Assembly: GCF_011761185.1 (NCBI RefSeq)
Contig: NZ_JAAOYM010000001.1
Span: 1,426,001 to 1,490,000, forward strand
DNA: 64,000 bases
Source of the DNA: Saccharomonospora amisosensis
GTDB lineage: Bacteria; Actinomycetota; Actinomycetes; Mycobacteriales; Pseudonocardiaceae
Reading direction: 5' to 3'
Shown here: positions 8,630 through 17,673 of the stretch, piece after piece
How the letters are laid out: each line of letters starts with the position of its first letter
How positions within the stretch are numbered: position 1 is the stretch's first letter
Position numbers and translations under genes: made by a program
The notes under the pieces: generated by a model
Told to the model about the DNA's origin: nothing
Databases searched by the model: none
Seen by the model: the letters and a program-made list of their open reading frames with translations, nothing else

Positions 8630-9574
8630 GTGACACAGCCACGCGGATCAGCCAACTCACCAGCCGTGTCCGCCGCGCTCTCCGGAGCCGTCGATCTCTC
8701 CGGGCTCAAGGCGCGCGCCGACGCGGCACGACAGCAGCCGAGTCAGGGCGGCCGACCCGCCGCAGGCGGAGCGGTCATCGACGTCACCGAGGCGACGTTC
8801 CAGGCCGAAGTCGTGGAACGCTCGCTTCAGCAACTGGTCGTCGTCGATCTGTGGGCGGACTGGTGCGGGCCCTGCAAGCAGCTCAGCCCGGTACTGGAGA
8901 AGCTGGCCGCCGAGAGCAACGGCGCGTGGGTGCTCGCCAAGATCGACGTGGATGCCAACCCGCGGATCTCGCAACTCTTCGGCGTGCAGTCCATCCCCAC
9001 CGTCGTCGCGATCGCAGGCGGGCAGCCGGTGGACGCCTTCTCGGGCGCGCAGCCGGAGCCGCAGTTGCGGCAGTGGATCGGCCAGTTGCTGGAAGCGCTC
9101 AAGGACAAGCTGCCCGGTGCGCAGGCGGCGCAGCAGGCGGGCGGCGAGGACGGCGAGCCACCGCAGGACCCCCGCTTCGTCGAGGCGGAGGACGCCTTCG
9201 AGCGCGGTGACTTCGCAGAGGCGGAGGCCGCCTACCGACGCATCCTTGACAGCGAGCCGGGTAACGAGCAGGCGAAAGCGGCGCTCGTGCAGGCGCGCTT
9301 CGCCGCGCGTGCCGCCGACACGGACCCGTCCGCGGTCGCAAGGGCCGACGCGGCGCCCGACGACCTCGACGCCCAGTTCGCCGCCGCCGATCACGAGGTG
9401 GCGGTCGGGCAGGTGGAAAGCGGTTTCGGCAGGCTCGTGGCCGCCGTGCGCCGCACGGCGGGCGAGGACCGCAACCGCGTGCGCGAGCACCTGGTGGGGC
9501 TGTTCGAACTGTTCGATCCCGCCGACGAGCGTGTGATCAAGGCGCGCAGGGATCTGGCGAGCGCGCTGTACTGA
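8630..9574 (+). CDS. Thioredoxin-TPR protein (CnoX/YbbN-like, Rv1324-like)
   Basis: A 314-residue protein. A leader of about 45 residues precedes a thioredoxin domain (about 48-160) with an intact WCGPC active site ([23 protein letters not shown]) and the cis-proline loop SIPTVV. TPR-like helices follow ([40 protein letters not shown] and later units). E. coli CnoX has the same architecture and holds unfolded proteins during oxidative stress. Here both active-site cysteines are present, so real redox activity is possible. The GTG start at 8630 follows GGATGGAG. Proximity to a thiolase and glgP recalls M. tuberculosis Rv1323-Rv1324-Rv1328. Confidence 0.88.
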   Translation: MTQPRGSANSPAVSAALSGAVDLSGLKARADAARQQPSQGGRPAAGGAVIDVTEATFQAEVVERSLQQLVVVDLWADWCGPCKQLSPVLEKLAAESNGAWVLAKIDVDANPRISQLFGVQSIPTVVAIAGGQPVDAFSGAQPEPQLRQWIGQLLEALKDKLPGAQAAQQAGGEDGEPPQDPRFVEAEDAFERGDFAEAEAAYRRILDSEPGNEQAKAALVQARFAARAADTDPSAVARADAAPDDLDAQFAAADHEVAVGQVESGFGRLVAAVRRTAGEDRNRVREHLVGLFELFDPADERVIKARRDLASALY

Positions 9575-9597
9575 GTCTCGTGCCGACCTGGGGCGGC

Positions 9598-9635
9598 GCC
9601 GTGCTCGCCCCGGCCGCCGCCGAGGCGAGCACGGC
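9598..9635. terminator. Bidirectional hairpin terminator
   Basis: GCCGTGCTCGCC (9598-9609) pairs perfectly with GGCGAGCACGGC (9624-9635) around a 14-nt GC-rich loop, between the convergent ends of the thioredoxin-TPR and metallopeptidase genes. Confidence 0.75.
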
Positions 9636-9645
9636 CGTGGCGGGG

Positions 9646-11112
9646 TCAGCTGTAGGTGCGGGTGCAGACCTGCGAGCCCTGCAGGTAGCCCTGCCGCAAC
9701 GACTCCACCCTGGCGAACCCGTTGGCGACCCGGTGCCCGTTGAGGTCGGCGGCGACGAGACTGCGGGGTTGCAGTAGTTCGGCGATGGCCTCGTCGAGGT
9801 CACCCGGTGACAGCCGCAGTACGTTGTCGTGGTCGTCGCCGCTGATCGCGCCTGCCCACGCCCCGACGAGGCAGGACGTGCGCAGCCCCGCGTTGGCGTT
9901 GTCCACCGGCGCGCCGACCTCGTGCTGGATGCCCTGCACGTACCGTGAGGCGATCTCGGCGAACGCGGCGAAGTCACCGAGGCCACCGTCGGATTCTGTC
10001 CCCCTGAACTCGGCCTCCCTGTCGATCGGCTGGCCGAAGTCCGCCAGCGTGGCCAGGTCGATGCCGACCGTGTTGCCTTCGGGGCAGTAGGAGGCCGGCG
10101 CGGTGTCGGGTCCATCCGGGCAGGAACCACCGTTGTCAACGATCTTCGGGGTCTCCACCTGCGCCCCCGCGAAAGCCTGGTCGAGGCTGCGCTGCAGCAA
10201 AGCCACGGTCTCCTCACTGATTCGCAGATCGCCGCCGCTGGAGTCGTTGGGGTCGAACGGCTGCTCGGTGATCCGTGAGTCGACCTCGGCCTGGTCGATG
10301 TCCGTGCATTTCACCGCACCCTGCTCGAAGCCGAGCTGGAAGGCGTAGGTGCGGTCGAACGCGGTGCCGTGCGCGCTGGCCTCCGCTGCCGACTGGCCGG
10401 GCTCGTCGCGGATGAAGAACAGCGACGCCATCACCTGGTTGAGCCCCTCGGAGGTGGAAACGGTGAAGTACTTGCTGTTGTCCTCGGCCATCCAACGGAA
10501 GTAGGCCCCGGTGAAGCAGTCTGCCTGCTGCTCCTTCACGATCGTGGAGGTCTGCTCGTCGACCCCGGCGCGCTCGCCGAGCCGGTACTGCACAGCGTGC
10601 CCGTACTCGTGGCCGAGCACGGTGACGATCGCCATCGGCCCGAACCGCTCGCGAAGCAGCGGCAGCAGCATGCCCCTGTCCCAGGCGACGAGGTCCTCGG
10701 GAGGGCAGTAGAACGCGTTCATGGCGGCGTCTGCCGTGGTGGCCCCGCACACCTCGATCTCGTCGGACTCGGGGTCGTACGACAGCAGGGAGCGCACCGG
10801 CCGGAACTGCTGCCCGAAATGTCTCGGGAACAACTGGGTCCAGTAGTCACTGACGTCCGCGATCGCGGCTACGGCGAATTTGTCCTCCTGGCTGCCGGAG
10901 ACGTTGCGCACCGTCAGCCGGGGTGTGGGTGCGTCCGGTTTGAACCCGCTCTCGAAGTGGGTGACAGGCAGTCCCGCGATGTCGCCGACGGTCTGCAGCT
11001 TGCCAGGAGTCTCGGTGCCACATGCCGTGGCCAGCAGCGCGACACTGGCGAGGGTGGCGATGACGATGGTTCTCCACGGGCGCGATGCGCCACGTCCCCC
11101 AAAGCGGTCCAT
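9646..11112 (-). CDS. Neutral zinc metallopeptidase, lipoprotein
   Basis: A 488-residue exported protein. A basic N-terminus and hydrophobic stretch (TIVIATLASVALLATAC) end in a lipobox with Cys at about residue 30, so it is probably lipid-anchored outside the membrane. The zinc site HEYGH (in VLGHEYGHAVQYRLG) and the downstream QQADCFTGAYFRWM segment match the putative neutral zinc metallopeptidase (YpfJ-like) family. Its substrate is unknown. The start ATG is at 11112. It is divergent from glgP, with only 45 bp between the two starts, so their promoters must overlap. Confidence 0.87.
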   Translation of the reverse strand: MDRFGGRGASRPWRTIVIATLASVALLATACGTETPGKLQTVGDIAGLPVTHFESGFKPDAPTPRLTVRNVSGSQEDKFAVAAIADVSDYWTQLFPRHFGQQFRPVRSLLSYDPESDEIEVCGATTADAAMNAFYCPPEDLVAWDRGMLLPLLRERFGPMAIVTVLGHEYGHAVQYRLGERAGVDEQTSTIVKEQQADCFTGAYFRWMAEDNSKYFTVSTSEGLNQVMASLFFIRDEPGQSAAEASAHGTAFDRTYAFQLGFEQGAVKCTDIDQAEVDSRITEQPFDPNDSSGGDLRISEETVALLQRSLDQAFAGAQVETPKIVDNGGSCPDGPDTAPASYCPEGNTVGIDLATLADFGQPIDREAEFRGTESDGGLGDFAAFAEIASRYVQGIQHEVGAPVDNANAGLRTSCLVGAWAGAISGDDHDNVLRLSPGDLDEAIAELLQPRSLVAADLNGHRVANGFARVESLRQGYLQGSQVCTRTYS

Positions 11113-11157
11113 GGCGGCACACTACCGAACCCGGTTGCCCGGCTATCGTCGATCAGC

Positions 11158-13746
11158 ATGAGAGCAGTCCGCCGGTTCACCGTGCGCGCGAGCGTGCCAG
11201 AGGAGTTGACGGGCCTGACGGCGCTGGCGACCAACTTGCGATGGACATGGCATCCGCCCACGCGAGACTTGTTCGCCTCCATGGACGACGCGCTGTTTCG
11301 GCGTATCCGCGACCCGCTGCGGATGCTGACGGCCGTGCCCGCGAGCAGGCTGCGGGAGTTGGCGGCCGACGAGTCGTTCCTGACCAAGACCCAGAAGGCG
11401 ACCCAGGATCTGCATCGCTACCTCACCGAGCCGCGCTGGTACCAGCGCAGGGCCGCGGAGCGGGCCGAACAGGGCGACACCGACGACACCGACGACACCG
11501 ACACCGAGGAGCGCTTCCCCGCCGCTGTCGCCTACTTCTCGATGGAGTTCGGGGTACACGAGGCGCTGCCCAACTACTCCGGCGGGCTGGGTGTGCTGGC
11601 AGGGGATCACCTCAAGGCTGCCTCGGACCTCGGTGTGCCGATGATCGGTGTCGGCCCGCTGTACCGCGCGGGCTACTTCCGGCAGTCGCTCTCGCTGGAC
11701 GGCTGGCAGGTCGAGCACTACCCGGTGATCGACCCGAGCGGGCTGCCGCTGGAACTGCTCACCGAGCCGTCCGGTGAGCCGGTGTTCGTGCACGTCGCGA
11801 TGCCGGGAGGTAGGGACCTGCACGCCCAGATCTGGCTCGCGCGGGTTGGCAGGGTGCCGCTGCTGCTGCTCGACACAGACGTCGACGGCAACGACGACGA
11901 CCTGCGCGGCGTCACCGACCGGCTCTACGGCGGCGACGCCGACCACCGCATCCGCCAGGAGATCCTCGCGGGCATCGGCGGTATGCGCGCGGTGCGCCGC
12001 TACTGCGAGCTGACCGGGCACCCGCAGCCGGAGGTGTTCCACACCAACGAGGGCCACGCGGGCTTCCTCGGCCTGGAACGGGCACGTGAGGTGCTCGCCG
12101 AGGGCTCACTCACCCTCGACGAGGCGCTGCCCGCCGTGCGCGCGGGCACCGTGTTCACCACCCACACCCCCGTCTCCGCCGGTATCGACCGGTTTCCCGT
12201 CGACCTGGTGCAGCACTACTTCGGCGACGGCAGGCTGCTGCCGGGCGTCGACGTGCGCAGGGTGCTGGCGCTCGGCGCCGAGGACAACCCCGGCATGTTC
12301 AACATGGCGCACATGGGGCTGCGGCTGGCGCAGCGTGCCAACGGCGTGTCCGCGCTGCACGGGCGGGTCTCGCGTCGGATGTTCTCGAAACTGTGGCCCG
12401 GCTTCGACACCGAGGAGGTGCCGCTGCGCTCGGTCACCAACGGTGTGCACGGTCCGACGTGGGTGGCTCGGGAGATGAGCGCACTGCTCGGCGGCAGCGA
12501 CGAGGAGTGGGGGCACGACGGCGACGCCTCCGGCATCGACAGCAGCGTGACCGACGAGCAACTGTGGGCGCTGCGGCGGGAACTGCGGGGAAACCTGATC
12601 GCGGAGGTGCGCCGCAGGGCGCGCGACGCCTGGCTGCAGCGGGGTGCCTCGGCTCTCGAGCTTGGCTGGACGGAGCGGATCTTCGACCCCGACGTGCTCA
12701 CCGTCGGATTCGCCAGGCGGGTGCCCACCTACAAGCGGCTGACGCTGATGCTGCGCGACCCGGAGCGGCTGCGGGCGCTGCTGCTCGACGAACGCCGCCC
12801 GATCCAGATCGTGGTCGCAGGCAAGTCGCATCCGGCCGACGAGGGCGGAAAGGCGCTCATCCAACAGATCGTTCGGTTCGTGGACGACCCGGCCGTGCGC
12901 GAGCGGATGGTGTTCCTTCCCGACTACGGCATGTCGATGGCGCGCTACCTCTACCGGGGTTGCGACGTGTGGCTGAACAACCCGACCCGGCCGTTGGAGG
13001 CGTGCGGCACATCCGGCATGAAGGCGGCGCTGAACGGGTGTCTCAACCTTTCCATCAGGGACGGCTGGTGGGACGAGTACTACGACGGCAGCAACGGGTG
13101 GGCCATCCCGACCGCCGACGGTGTCACCGACCCGTTGCTGCGTGACGACCTCGAAGCCGCGGCCCTTTACGACCTGTTGGGCCAGCAGATCGCGCCGTTG
13201 TTCTACGACCGCGACGACAAGGGAGTGCCGCGCGGCTGGCTGTCGATGATCTGGCACACCCTGCGCACGCTCGGTCCCAGCGTGCAGGCCTCGCGGATGG
13301 TGCGCGAGTACGTCGACTCCTACTACCTGCCTGCCGCGGCAAAGGTGCGGGCGGCCGCCGATCACGACTACGCGGGTGCCCGCTCGCTCGCCGCCTACCG
13401 CACCAGGCTCGACACCCACTGGCCCCGGGTGCGGATCGCCGACACCGAACTGGCGGTCGAGGCCGACTCGCTGGTCGTGGGCGAGGAGGTGACCGTGCGT
13501 GCCAAGGTGGATCTCGCCGGCCTCGACGATTCCGAAGTGGAGGTCCAGGCCGTTGTCGGCAGGGTCGGCGACACCGATGATCTGCTGGACACGGTGACGG
13601 TGCCGATGCGGCCGCAGGGGCGAGGAGAGTTCGCCGCGGGACTGCGGCTGCCGCACGCGGGTTCGCTGGGGTACACGGTGCGGGTGCTGCCGAAGCACCG
13701 GCTGCTGGCCAGTCCCGTCGAGCTCGGCAAGGTGGTGCCTGCCTAA
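11158..13746 (+). CDS. glgP: Glycogen/alpha-glucan phosphorylase
   Basis: An 862-residue GT35 phosphorylase that releases glucose-1-phosphate from alpha-1,4-glucans. It is the actinobacterial form with an N-terminal DUF3417 extension (FTVRASVPEELTGLTALATNLRWTWHP). PLP- and substrate-site motifs are visible: NYSGGLGVLAGDHLKAASDLG, NEGHAGFLGLERARE, TPVSAGIDRFP and the PLP-lysine region EACGTSGMKAALNG. Length matches mycobacterial GlgP (about 860). A short in-frame 9-bp repeat at about 11476-11505 encodes an acidic Asp/Thr run. No glgE or glgB-type GH13 gene is next to it here, but a GH57 branching-type enzyme and GT4 lie 26-30 kb downstream. Confidence 0.95.
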   Translation: MRAVRRFTVRASVPEELTGLTALATNLRWTWHPPTRDLFASMDDALFRRIRDPLRMLTAVPASRLRELAADESFLTKTQKATQDLHRYLTEPRWYQRRAAERAEQGDTDDTDDTDTEERFPAAVAYFSMEFGVHEALPNYSGGLGVLAGDHLKAASDLGVPMIGVGPLYRAGYFRQSLSLDGWQVEHYPVIDPSGLPLELLTEPSGEPVFVHVAMPGGRDLHAQIWLARVGRVPLLLLDTDVDGNDDDLRGVTDRLYGGDADHRIRQEILAGIGGMRAVRRYCELTGHPQPEVFHTNEGHAGFLGLERAREVLAEGSLTLDEALPAVRAGTVFTTHTPVSAGIDRFPVDLVQHYFGDGRLLPGVDVRRVLALGAEDNPGMFNMAHMGLRLAQRANGVSALHGRVSRRMFSKLWPGFDTEEVPLRSVTNGVHGPTWVAREMSALLGGSDEEWGHDGDASGIDSSVTDEQLWALRRELRGNLIAEVRRRARDAWLQRGASALELGWTERIFDPDVLTVGFARRVPTYKRLTLMLRDPERLRALLLDERRPIQIVVAGKSHPADEGGKALIQQIVRFVDDPAVRERMVFLPDYGMSMARYLYRGCDVWLNNPTRPLEACGTSGMKAALNGCLNLSIRDGWWDEYYDGSNGWAIPTADGVTDPLLRDDLEAAALYDLLGQQIAPLFYDRDDKGVPRGWLSMIWHTLRTLGPSVQASRMVREYVDSYYLPAAAKVRAAADHDYAGARSLAAYRTRLDTHWPRVRIADTELAVEADSLVVGEEVTVRAKVDLAGLDDSEVEVQAVVGRVGDTDDLLDTVTVPMRPQGRGEFAAGLRLPHAGSLGYTVRVLPKHRLLASPVELGKVVPA

Positions 13747-13755
13747 CCAGGCCCA

Positions 13756-13774
13756 TCGCCCGGCGCGCGGGCGA
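13756..13774 (+). terminator. Short hairpin after glgP
   Basis: TCGCCCG (13756-13762) and CGGGCGA (13768-13774) form a 7-bp GC stem with a 5-nt loop, 10 bases after the glgP stop. It is weak and could simply be GC-rich spacer DNA. Confidence 0.35.
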
Positions 13775-13792
13775 GTCGGTGACAATGGCCGG

Positions 13793-14605
13793 GTGAACGA
13801 CGTGGTGGCTGCGGACGACCTTGCCGATCTCGTGATCCACGCCAGCGGGGTGGAGGTGCGGCGTGGGGGCAACAAGCTACTCACCGACCTCGACTGGGCG
13901 GTCGAGTTGGACGAGCGCTGGGTGGTGCTAGGCCCGAACGGCGCGGGCAAGACCACCCTGCTTCGGCTGGCCGCCGCCGAGCTGCACCCCACGAGCGGCA
14001 CGGTGCACGTGCTCGGCGAACAGCTCGGCCGGGTCAATGTCTTCGACCTGCGCACGCGGATCGGGTTCACCTCGGCTGCCGTCCACGGCCGGGTACCACC
14101 GCAGGAGCGGGTACGTGACATCGTACTCAGCGCGGGCTATGCCGTGCTCGGCCGCTGGAAGGAATCCTACGACCGCATGGACACCGACCGCGCCGACGAG
14201 CTGCTCGCCACACTGGGCATCAGCCACCTGGCGGAGCGCGCTTTCGGCACGTTGTCCGAGGGCGAACGCAAGCGCACCCTGATCGCCAGGTCGTTGATGA
14301 CCGACCCGGAGCTACTGCTGCTCGACGAGCCCGCCGCGGGCCTCGACCTCGGCGGCAGGGAGGATCTGGTGGCACGGCTTTCGGCGCTGGCGCTGGACCC
14401 TGACGCGCCCGCGATGGTGCTTGTCACTCATCACGTCGAGGAGATCCCGCCCGGCTTCACCCACGCGCTGCTGCTCTCGCACGGGCGGACGGTCGCTTCC
14501 GGACTTCTCGACGATGTGTTGACCAGCGAGAACCTGTCCGAGGCTTTCGGGCAGGACCTGTTGCTGGAACGCTTCGGCGACCGGTTCTTCGCCCGGCGCC
14601 GGTAA
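13793..14605 (+). CDS. ABC transporter ATP-binding protein (Rv3041c-like)
   Basis: A 270-residue stand-alone ABC ATPase: Walker A GPNGAGKTT, signature LSEGERKR (a variant of LSGGQ), Walker B LLLLDEPAAGLDLGG and the H-loop VLVTHHVEEIP. The variant signature and ModF/PhnC-like spacing match the group that includes M. tuberculosis Rv3041c. No permease is adjacent, so its partner and cargo are unknown; it may act in a non-transport role. It begins the stretch that is collinear with Rv3041c-Rv3026c. The GTG start at 13793 has no clear Shine-Dalgarno. Confidence 0.88.
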   Translation: MNDVVAADDLADLVIHASGVEVRRGGNKLLTDLDWAVELDERWVVLGPNGAGKTTLLRLAAAELHPTSGTVHVLGEQLGRVNVFDLRTRIGFTSAAVHGRVPPQERVRDIVLSAGYAVLGRWKESYDRMDTDRADELLATLGISHLAERAFGTLSEGERKRTLIARSLMTDPELLLLDEPAAGLDLGGREDLVARLSALALDPDAPAMVLVTHHVEEIPPGFTHALLLSHGRTVASGLLDDVLTSENLSEAFGQDLLLERFGDRFFARRR

Positions 14606-14657
14606 CTCGTTCTACCGCCCGGTAACCTTTGTGAGGCTGACGAGGTAAGGAGGCAGC

Positions 14658-15437
14658 GTGGGTGAGTTCGTACGCCTCGAGGTCGAGGCTGGCATCGGCA
14701 CGATCCGGCTGGACCGGCCGCCGGTCAACGCGCTGAACAACCAGGTGCAGGCCGAACTCGGCGAGGTCGCGGCCGAGGCGAGCAGCCGGGCGGACGTCCG
14801 TGCCGTCGTGCTGTACGGCGGCGAGAAGACCTTCGCGGGCGGTGCGGACATCAAGGAGATGGCTGCCAAGTCCTACGCCGAGATGGTGGCCTTCGGCACC
14901 GCGCTTTCGGCCTCGCTGACCGCGCTCGCCGAGATCCCCAAGCCAACGGTCGCCGCGATCACCGGCTACGCGCTCGGCGGTGGTCTCGAGCTCGCGCTGA
15001 CCGCCGACCGCAGGATCGCGGGAGACAACGTGAAGGTGGGCCAGCCCGAGATCGGGCTCGGCATCATTCCGGGGGCGGGCGGCACGCAGCGGTTGCCGAG
15101 GCTCATCGGGCCGAGCAAGGCCAAGGACCTGATCTACACCGGACGGTTCGTCGAGGCGGCCGAGGCGCTGGAGCTGGGCATCGTGGACCAGGTGGTGGCG
15201 CCCGACGATGTCTACTCCACCGCGCACGCCTGGGCCGCGCAGTTCGCGAACGGTCCCGCCGTCGCGCTGCGCGCCGCGAAGGCCGCCATCGACGGCGGGC
15301 TCGACACCGACCTGCGCACCGGGTTGAAGCTGGAAACCAGCCTGTTCACCGGGCTTTGGGCGACCGAGGACCAGGCGGCCGGGATGCGGTCGTTCATCGA
15401 GAACGGCCCGGGCAAGGCCACCTTCGAAGGGAAGTAA
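14658..15437 (+). CDS. Enoyl-CoA hydratase (EchA17-like)
   Basis: A 259-residue crotonase. The oxyanion-hole segment FAGGADIKEMA and the active-site segment PEIGLGIIPGAGGTQRLPRLIG carry the first catalytic Glu (in PEI). The position of the second Glu of rat crotonase (in GKSLAMEMVLTG) is Asp in the aligned GPSKAKDLIYTG, so hydratase activity may be altered. The GTG start at 14658 follows AAGGAGG at 14647-14653. It sits between an ABC ATPase and two methyltransferases, as echA17 (Rv3039c) does in mycobacteria. Confidence 0.9.
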   Translation: MGEFVRLEVEAGIGTIRLDRPPVNALNNQVQAELGEVAAEASSRADVRAVVLYGGEKTFAGGADIKEMAAKSYAEMVAFGTALSASLTALAEIPKPTVAAITGYALGGGLELALTADRRIAGDNVKVGQPEIGLGIIPGAGGTQRLPRLIGPSKAKDLIYTGRFVEAAEALELGIVDQVVAPDDVYSTAHAWAAQFANGPAVALRAAKAAIDGGLDTDLRTGLKLETSLFTGLWATEDQAAGMRSFIENGPGKATFEGK

Positions 15438-15442
15438 CCGAC

Positions 15443-16420
15443 GTGACGCAGGTGTCCGACCCCGCGCCCAACCCGCACGCCAGTGCCGAGGAGGTGCGCG
15501 CGGCCTTCGACGACCCCAAGCTCGCCAACGTGCTGTACCACGACTGGGAGGCGGGCACCTACGACGAGAAGTGGTCGATCTCCTACGACGAGCGCTGCAT
15601 CTCCTACGCCACCGAGGTGTTCGAGGCCGTCGCGGGCACGGCGGGGCAGCCCTACCCGACCGCGATGGAACTGGGTAGCGGCACCGGGTTCTTCCTGCTC
15701 AACCTGATGCAGGGTGGGATGATCAAGAAGGGGTACGTGACCGACCTCTCGCCCGGCATGGTGGAGGTCGCGCTGCGCAACGCCCGCAACCTCGGGCTCG
15801 ACGTCGAAGGCAGGGTGGCCGACGCCGAACGCATCCCCTACCCCGACGACAGCTTCGACCTAGTCGTCGGGCACGCCGTACTGCACCACATCCCCGACGT
15901 GACCGCGGCGTTGGGTGAGGTGCTGCGGGTGCTCAAGCCGGGCGGCCGGTTCGTGTTCGCGGGGGAGCCCACCCGCATCGGGGACTTCTACGCGCGCAGG
16001 CTGGGTCAGCTCACCTGGTGGCTCACCACGAACCTGACCAAGCTGCCCGCGCTGAGCGGTTGGCGGCGGCCGCAGGAAGAGCTGGACGAGTCCTCGCGCG
16101 CCGCCGCGCTCGAGGCCGTGGTGGATCTTCACACGTTCGACCCGGCCGAACTGGAGCGCACGGCGCTGGCCGCGGGTGCGGTGGACGTGCGGGCGGTGAC
16201 CGACGAGTTCAGCGCGGCGCTGGTCGGCTGGCCGATCCGCACGTTCGAGGCCGCCGTGCCGCCGCAGCGGCTCACCGTGCGGTGGCGGCTGTTCGCCTAC
16301 CACCTGTGGTTGCGGCTTTCGGCGCTGGACCGGAAACTGCTGGCGCGGGTGCTGCCGCGCTCGCTGTTCTACAACGCGATGCTCACCGGTACCAAGCCGC
16401 CCGCGCCGACGGAACTGTAG
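15443..16420 (+). CDS. SAM-dependent methyltransferase (Rv3038c-like)
   Basis: A 325-residue class I methyltransferase. Motif I is AMELGSGTGFFLLNLMQ; the acidic loop is VADAERIPYPDDSFDLVVGHAVLHHIPD and post-I is VLKPGGRFVFAGEP. A C-terminal region of about 130 residues lies outside the fold. The GTG start is six bases after the hydratase stop, so the genes are co-transcribed. By length and position it corresponds to Rv3038c of M. tuberculosis. The substrate is not established; neighbours point to envelope lipid or methylated polysaccharide work. Confidence 0.9.
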   Translation: MTQVSDPAPNPHASAEEVRAAFDDPKLANVLYHDWEAGTYDEKWSISYDERCISYATEVFEAVAGTAGQPYPTAMELGSGTGFFLLNLMQGGMIKKGYVTDLSPGMVEVALRNARNLGLDVEGRVADAERIPYPDDSFDLVVGHAVLHHIPDVTAALGEVLRVLKPGGRFVFAGEPTRIGDFYARRLGQLTWWLTTNLTKLPALSGWRRPQEELDESSRAAALEAVVDLHTFDPAELERTALAAGAVDVRAVTDEFSAALVGWPIRTFEAAVPPQRLTVRWRLFAYHLWLRLSALDRKLLARVLPRSLFYNAMLTGTKPPAPTEL

Positions 16421-17599
16421 TTGCCCTACACCTTCTCGCTCGACGACGTCGCCTTCCTCCGCTCGCCCGAGGGCGAGCGGGCGGTCGGCGCCTGCGAGGG
16501 GCTGGAGTTGACCGGCGAAAGCAAGCTCACCGACGTCGCCACCGCGCGGCGGGCGGTGGGTGAGCGCTACGCCGCCGTGTTGGAGACGGTGCTGTTGCGA
16601 AGGAAGGCGCACCGAAAACTCGACGGCGCGGCGCGGTGGCTGTTCACCGAGGACGCGCTGCAACAGGCCACTCCCACCGCGGTGGCCGAGTACCGGGCTC
16701 ACCGCCTCGCGGGCAGGGACGTGCATGACGTGACGTGCTCGATCGGCGCGGACCTGGTGTGGCTGGCGAGGTCGGCGAGCCGCTGCGTTGGCTCGGACCT
16801 CGACGCCGTGCGGCTGGCGATGGCCTCCCACAACTGCTCGGTCGAGGCGGTCGATCCGCTGCTGGCACGGGCCGACGCGCTTGCCCCGGTGACCAGGGAT
16901 TGCGTCGTGGTGGCCGACCCTGCCCGCCGGGACGTGGCGGGCAGGCGCACCTGGCGGCCGCGGGACTTCATGCCCGCGTTGGACGAGTTGACGTCGGTGT
17001 ACGCCGGTGCGGACCTGGTGGTGAAGACCGCGCCGGGCATCGACCCCGCCGCCGTGCCGTGGGCCGGCGAGCTGGAGCTGATCTCGCTCGACGGCCAGGT
17101 CCGCGAGGCCTGCCTGTGGAGCGAAGGCCTCGCGTCGGCGTCACGCCGGGCGACGGTGCTGCGCTCGGACGGCACCCGCTGGACCGTCACCGACACCGAT
17201 CCCGACGACGCCACTGTCGCCGAGCCAGGGGAGTGGATCATCGACCCGGACGGTGCCGTGGTGCGGGCCGGGCTCGTGCGGCACTACGCGGCCCGTCACG
17301 GGCTGTGGCAACTCGACGAGCGCATCGCCTACCTCAGCGGCGACGAACCGCCGCCCGGCGTGCGTGCCTTCCGGGTGCTGGAGTTCGAGGGCTACAGCGA
17401 GAAGACGCTGCGCACGACGCTGCGCAGACACCAGGTGGGCAGGGTGGAGATCCTGGTGCGCGGCCTGGACATCGACCCGAACCTGCTGCGTCGCAGACTC
17501 AAGCCGCACGGGCCGAACGAGGCCAGCGTGGTGCTGACCCGGATCGGCCGGTCGCCGATGGCGTTCTTCTGCCGCGCCGAGCGGGTACCGGCCAGGTAG
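16421..17599 (+). CDS. Class I methyltransferase with THUMP-like domain (Rv3037c-like)
   Basis: A 392-residue protein. The N-terminal 90 residues are helical. The SAM-binding core carries HDVTCSIGADLVWLARS (motif I) and DCVVVADPARRDVAGRR (motif IV-like). A C-terminal THUMP-like domain contains VLEFEGYSEKTLRTTLRRHQVGRVEILVRG. The family includes M. tuberculosis Rv3037c, which has been proposed as a methylglucose lipopolysaccharide methyltransferase; RNA methylation is the alternative suggested by the THUMP-like domain. The TTG start directly abuts the upstream TAG with no spacer, so translation probably depends on coupling. Confidence 0.85.
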   Translation: MPYTFSLDDVAFLRSPEGERAVGACEGLELTGESKLTDVATARRAVGERYAAVLETVLLRRKAHRKLDGAARWLFTEDALQQATPTAVAEYRAHRLAGRDVHDVTCSIGADLVWLARSASRCVGSDLDAVRLAMASHNCSVEAVDPLLARADALAPVTRDCVVVADPARRDVAGRRTWRPRDFMPALDELTSVYAGADLVVKTAPGIDPAAVPWAGELELISLDGQVREACLWSEGLASASRRATVLRSDGTRWTVTDTDPDDATVAEPGEWIIDPDGAVVRAGLVRHYAARHGLWQLDERIAYLSGDEPPPGVRAFRVLEFEGYSEKTLRTTLRRHQVGRVEILVRGLDIDPNLLRRRLKPHGPNEASVVLTRIGRSPMAFFCRAERVPAR

Positions 17600-17622
17600 C
17601 CACTCGCAAGGCCGGTGGGTAT

Positions 17623-17665
17623 ATCGATGCCAATCGATTGACGGGGTGGCCGTCGGCGGTAGATC
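17623..17665 (+). promoter_or_regulatory. ArsR-type operator overlapping a promoter
   Basis: ATCGAT occurs at 17623-17628 and again at 17633-17638 inside the perfect palindrome CAATCGATTG (17631-17640), exactly one helical turn apart. TTGACG (17638-17643) and TAGATC (17660-17665), 16 bp apart, make a plausible promoter, so a regulator bound at the palindrome would block the -35. The ArsR-GNAT gene starts a few bases downstream. Confidence 0.55.
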
Positions 17666-17673
17666 ATGGGGTC

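Noticed and set aside
9646-11112. Metallopeptidase as part of a toxin or phage system
   Set aside because: It is a common lipoprotein family in actinomycetes, and nothing around it suggests a mobile element.
12106-14121. Large antisense frame opposite glgP and the ABC ATPase
   Set aside because: His/Arg/Gly-rich shadow coding; both plus-strand genes have full catalytic motifs.
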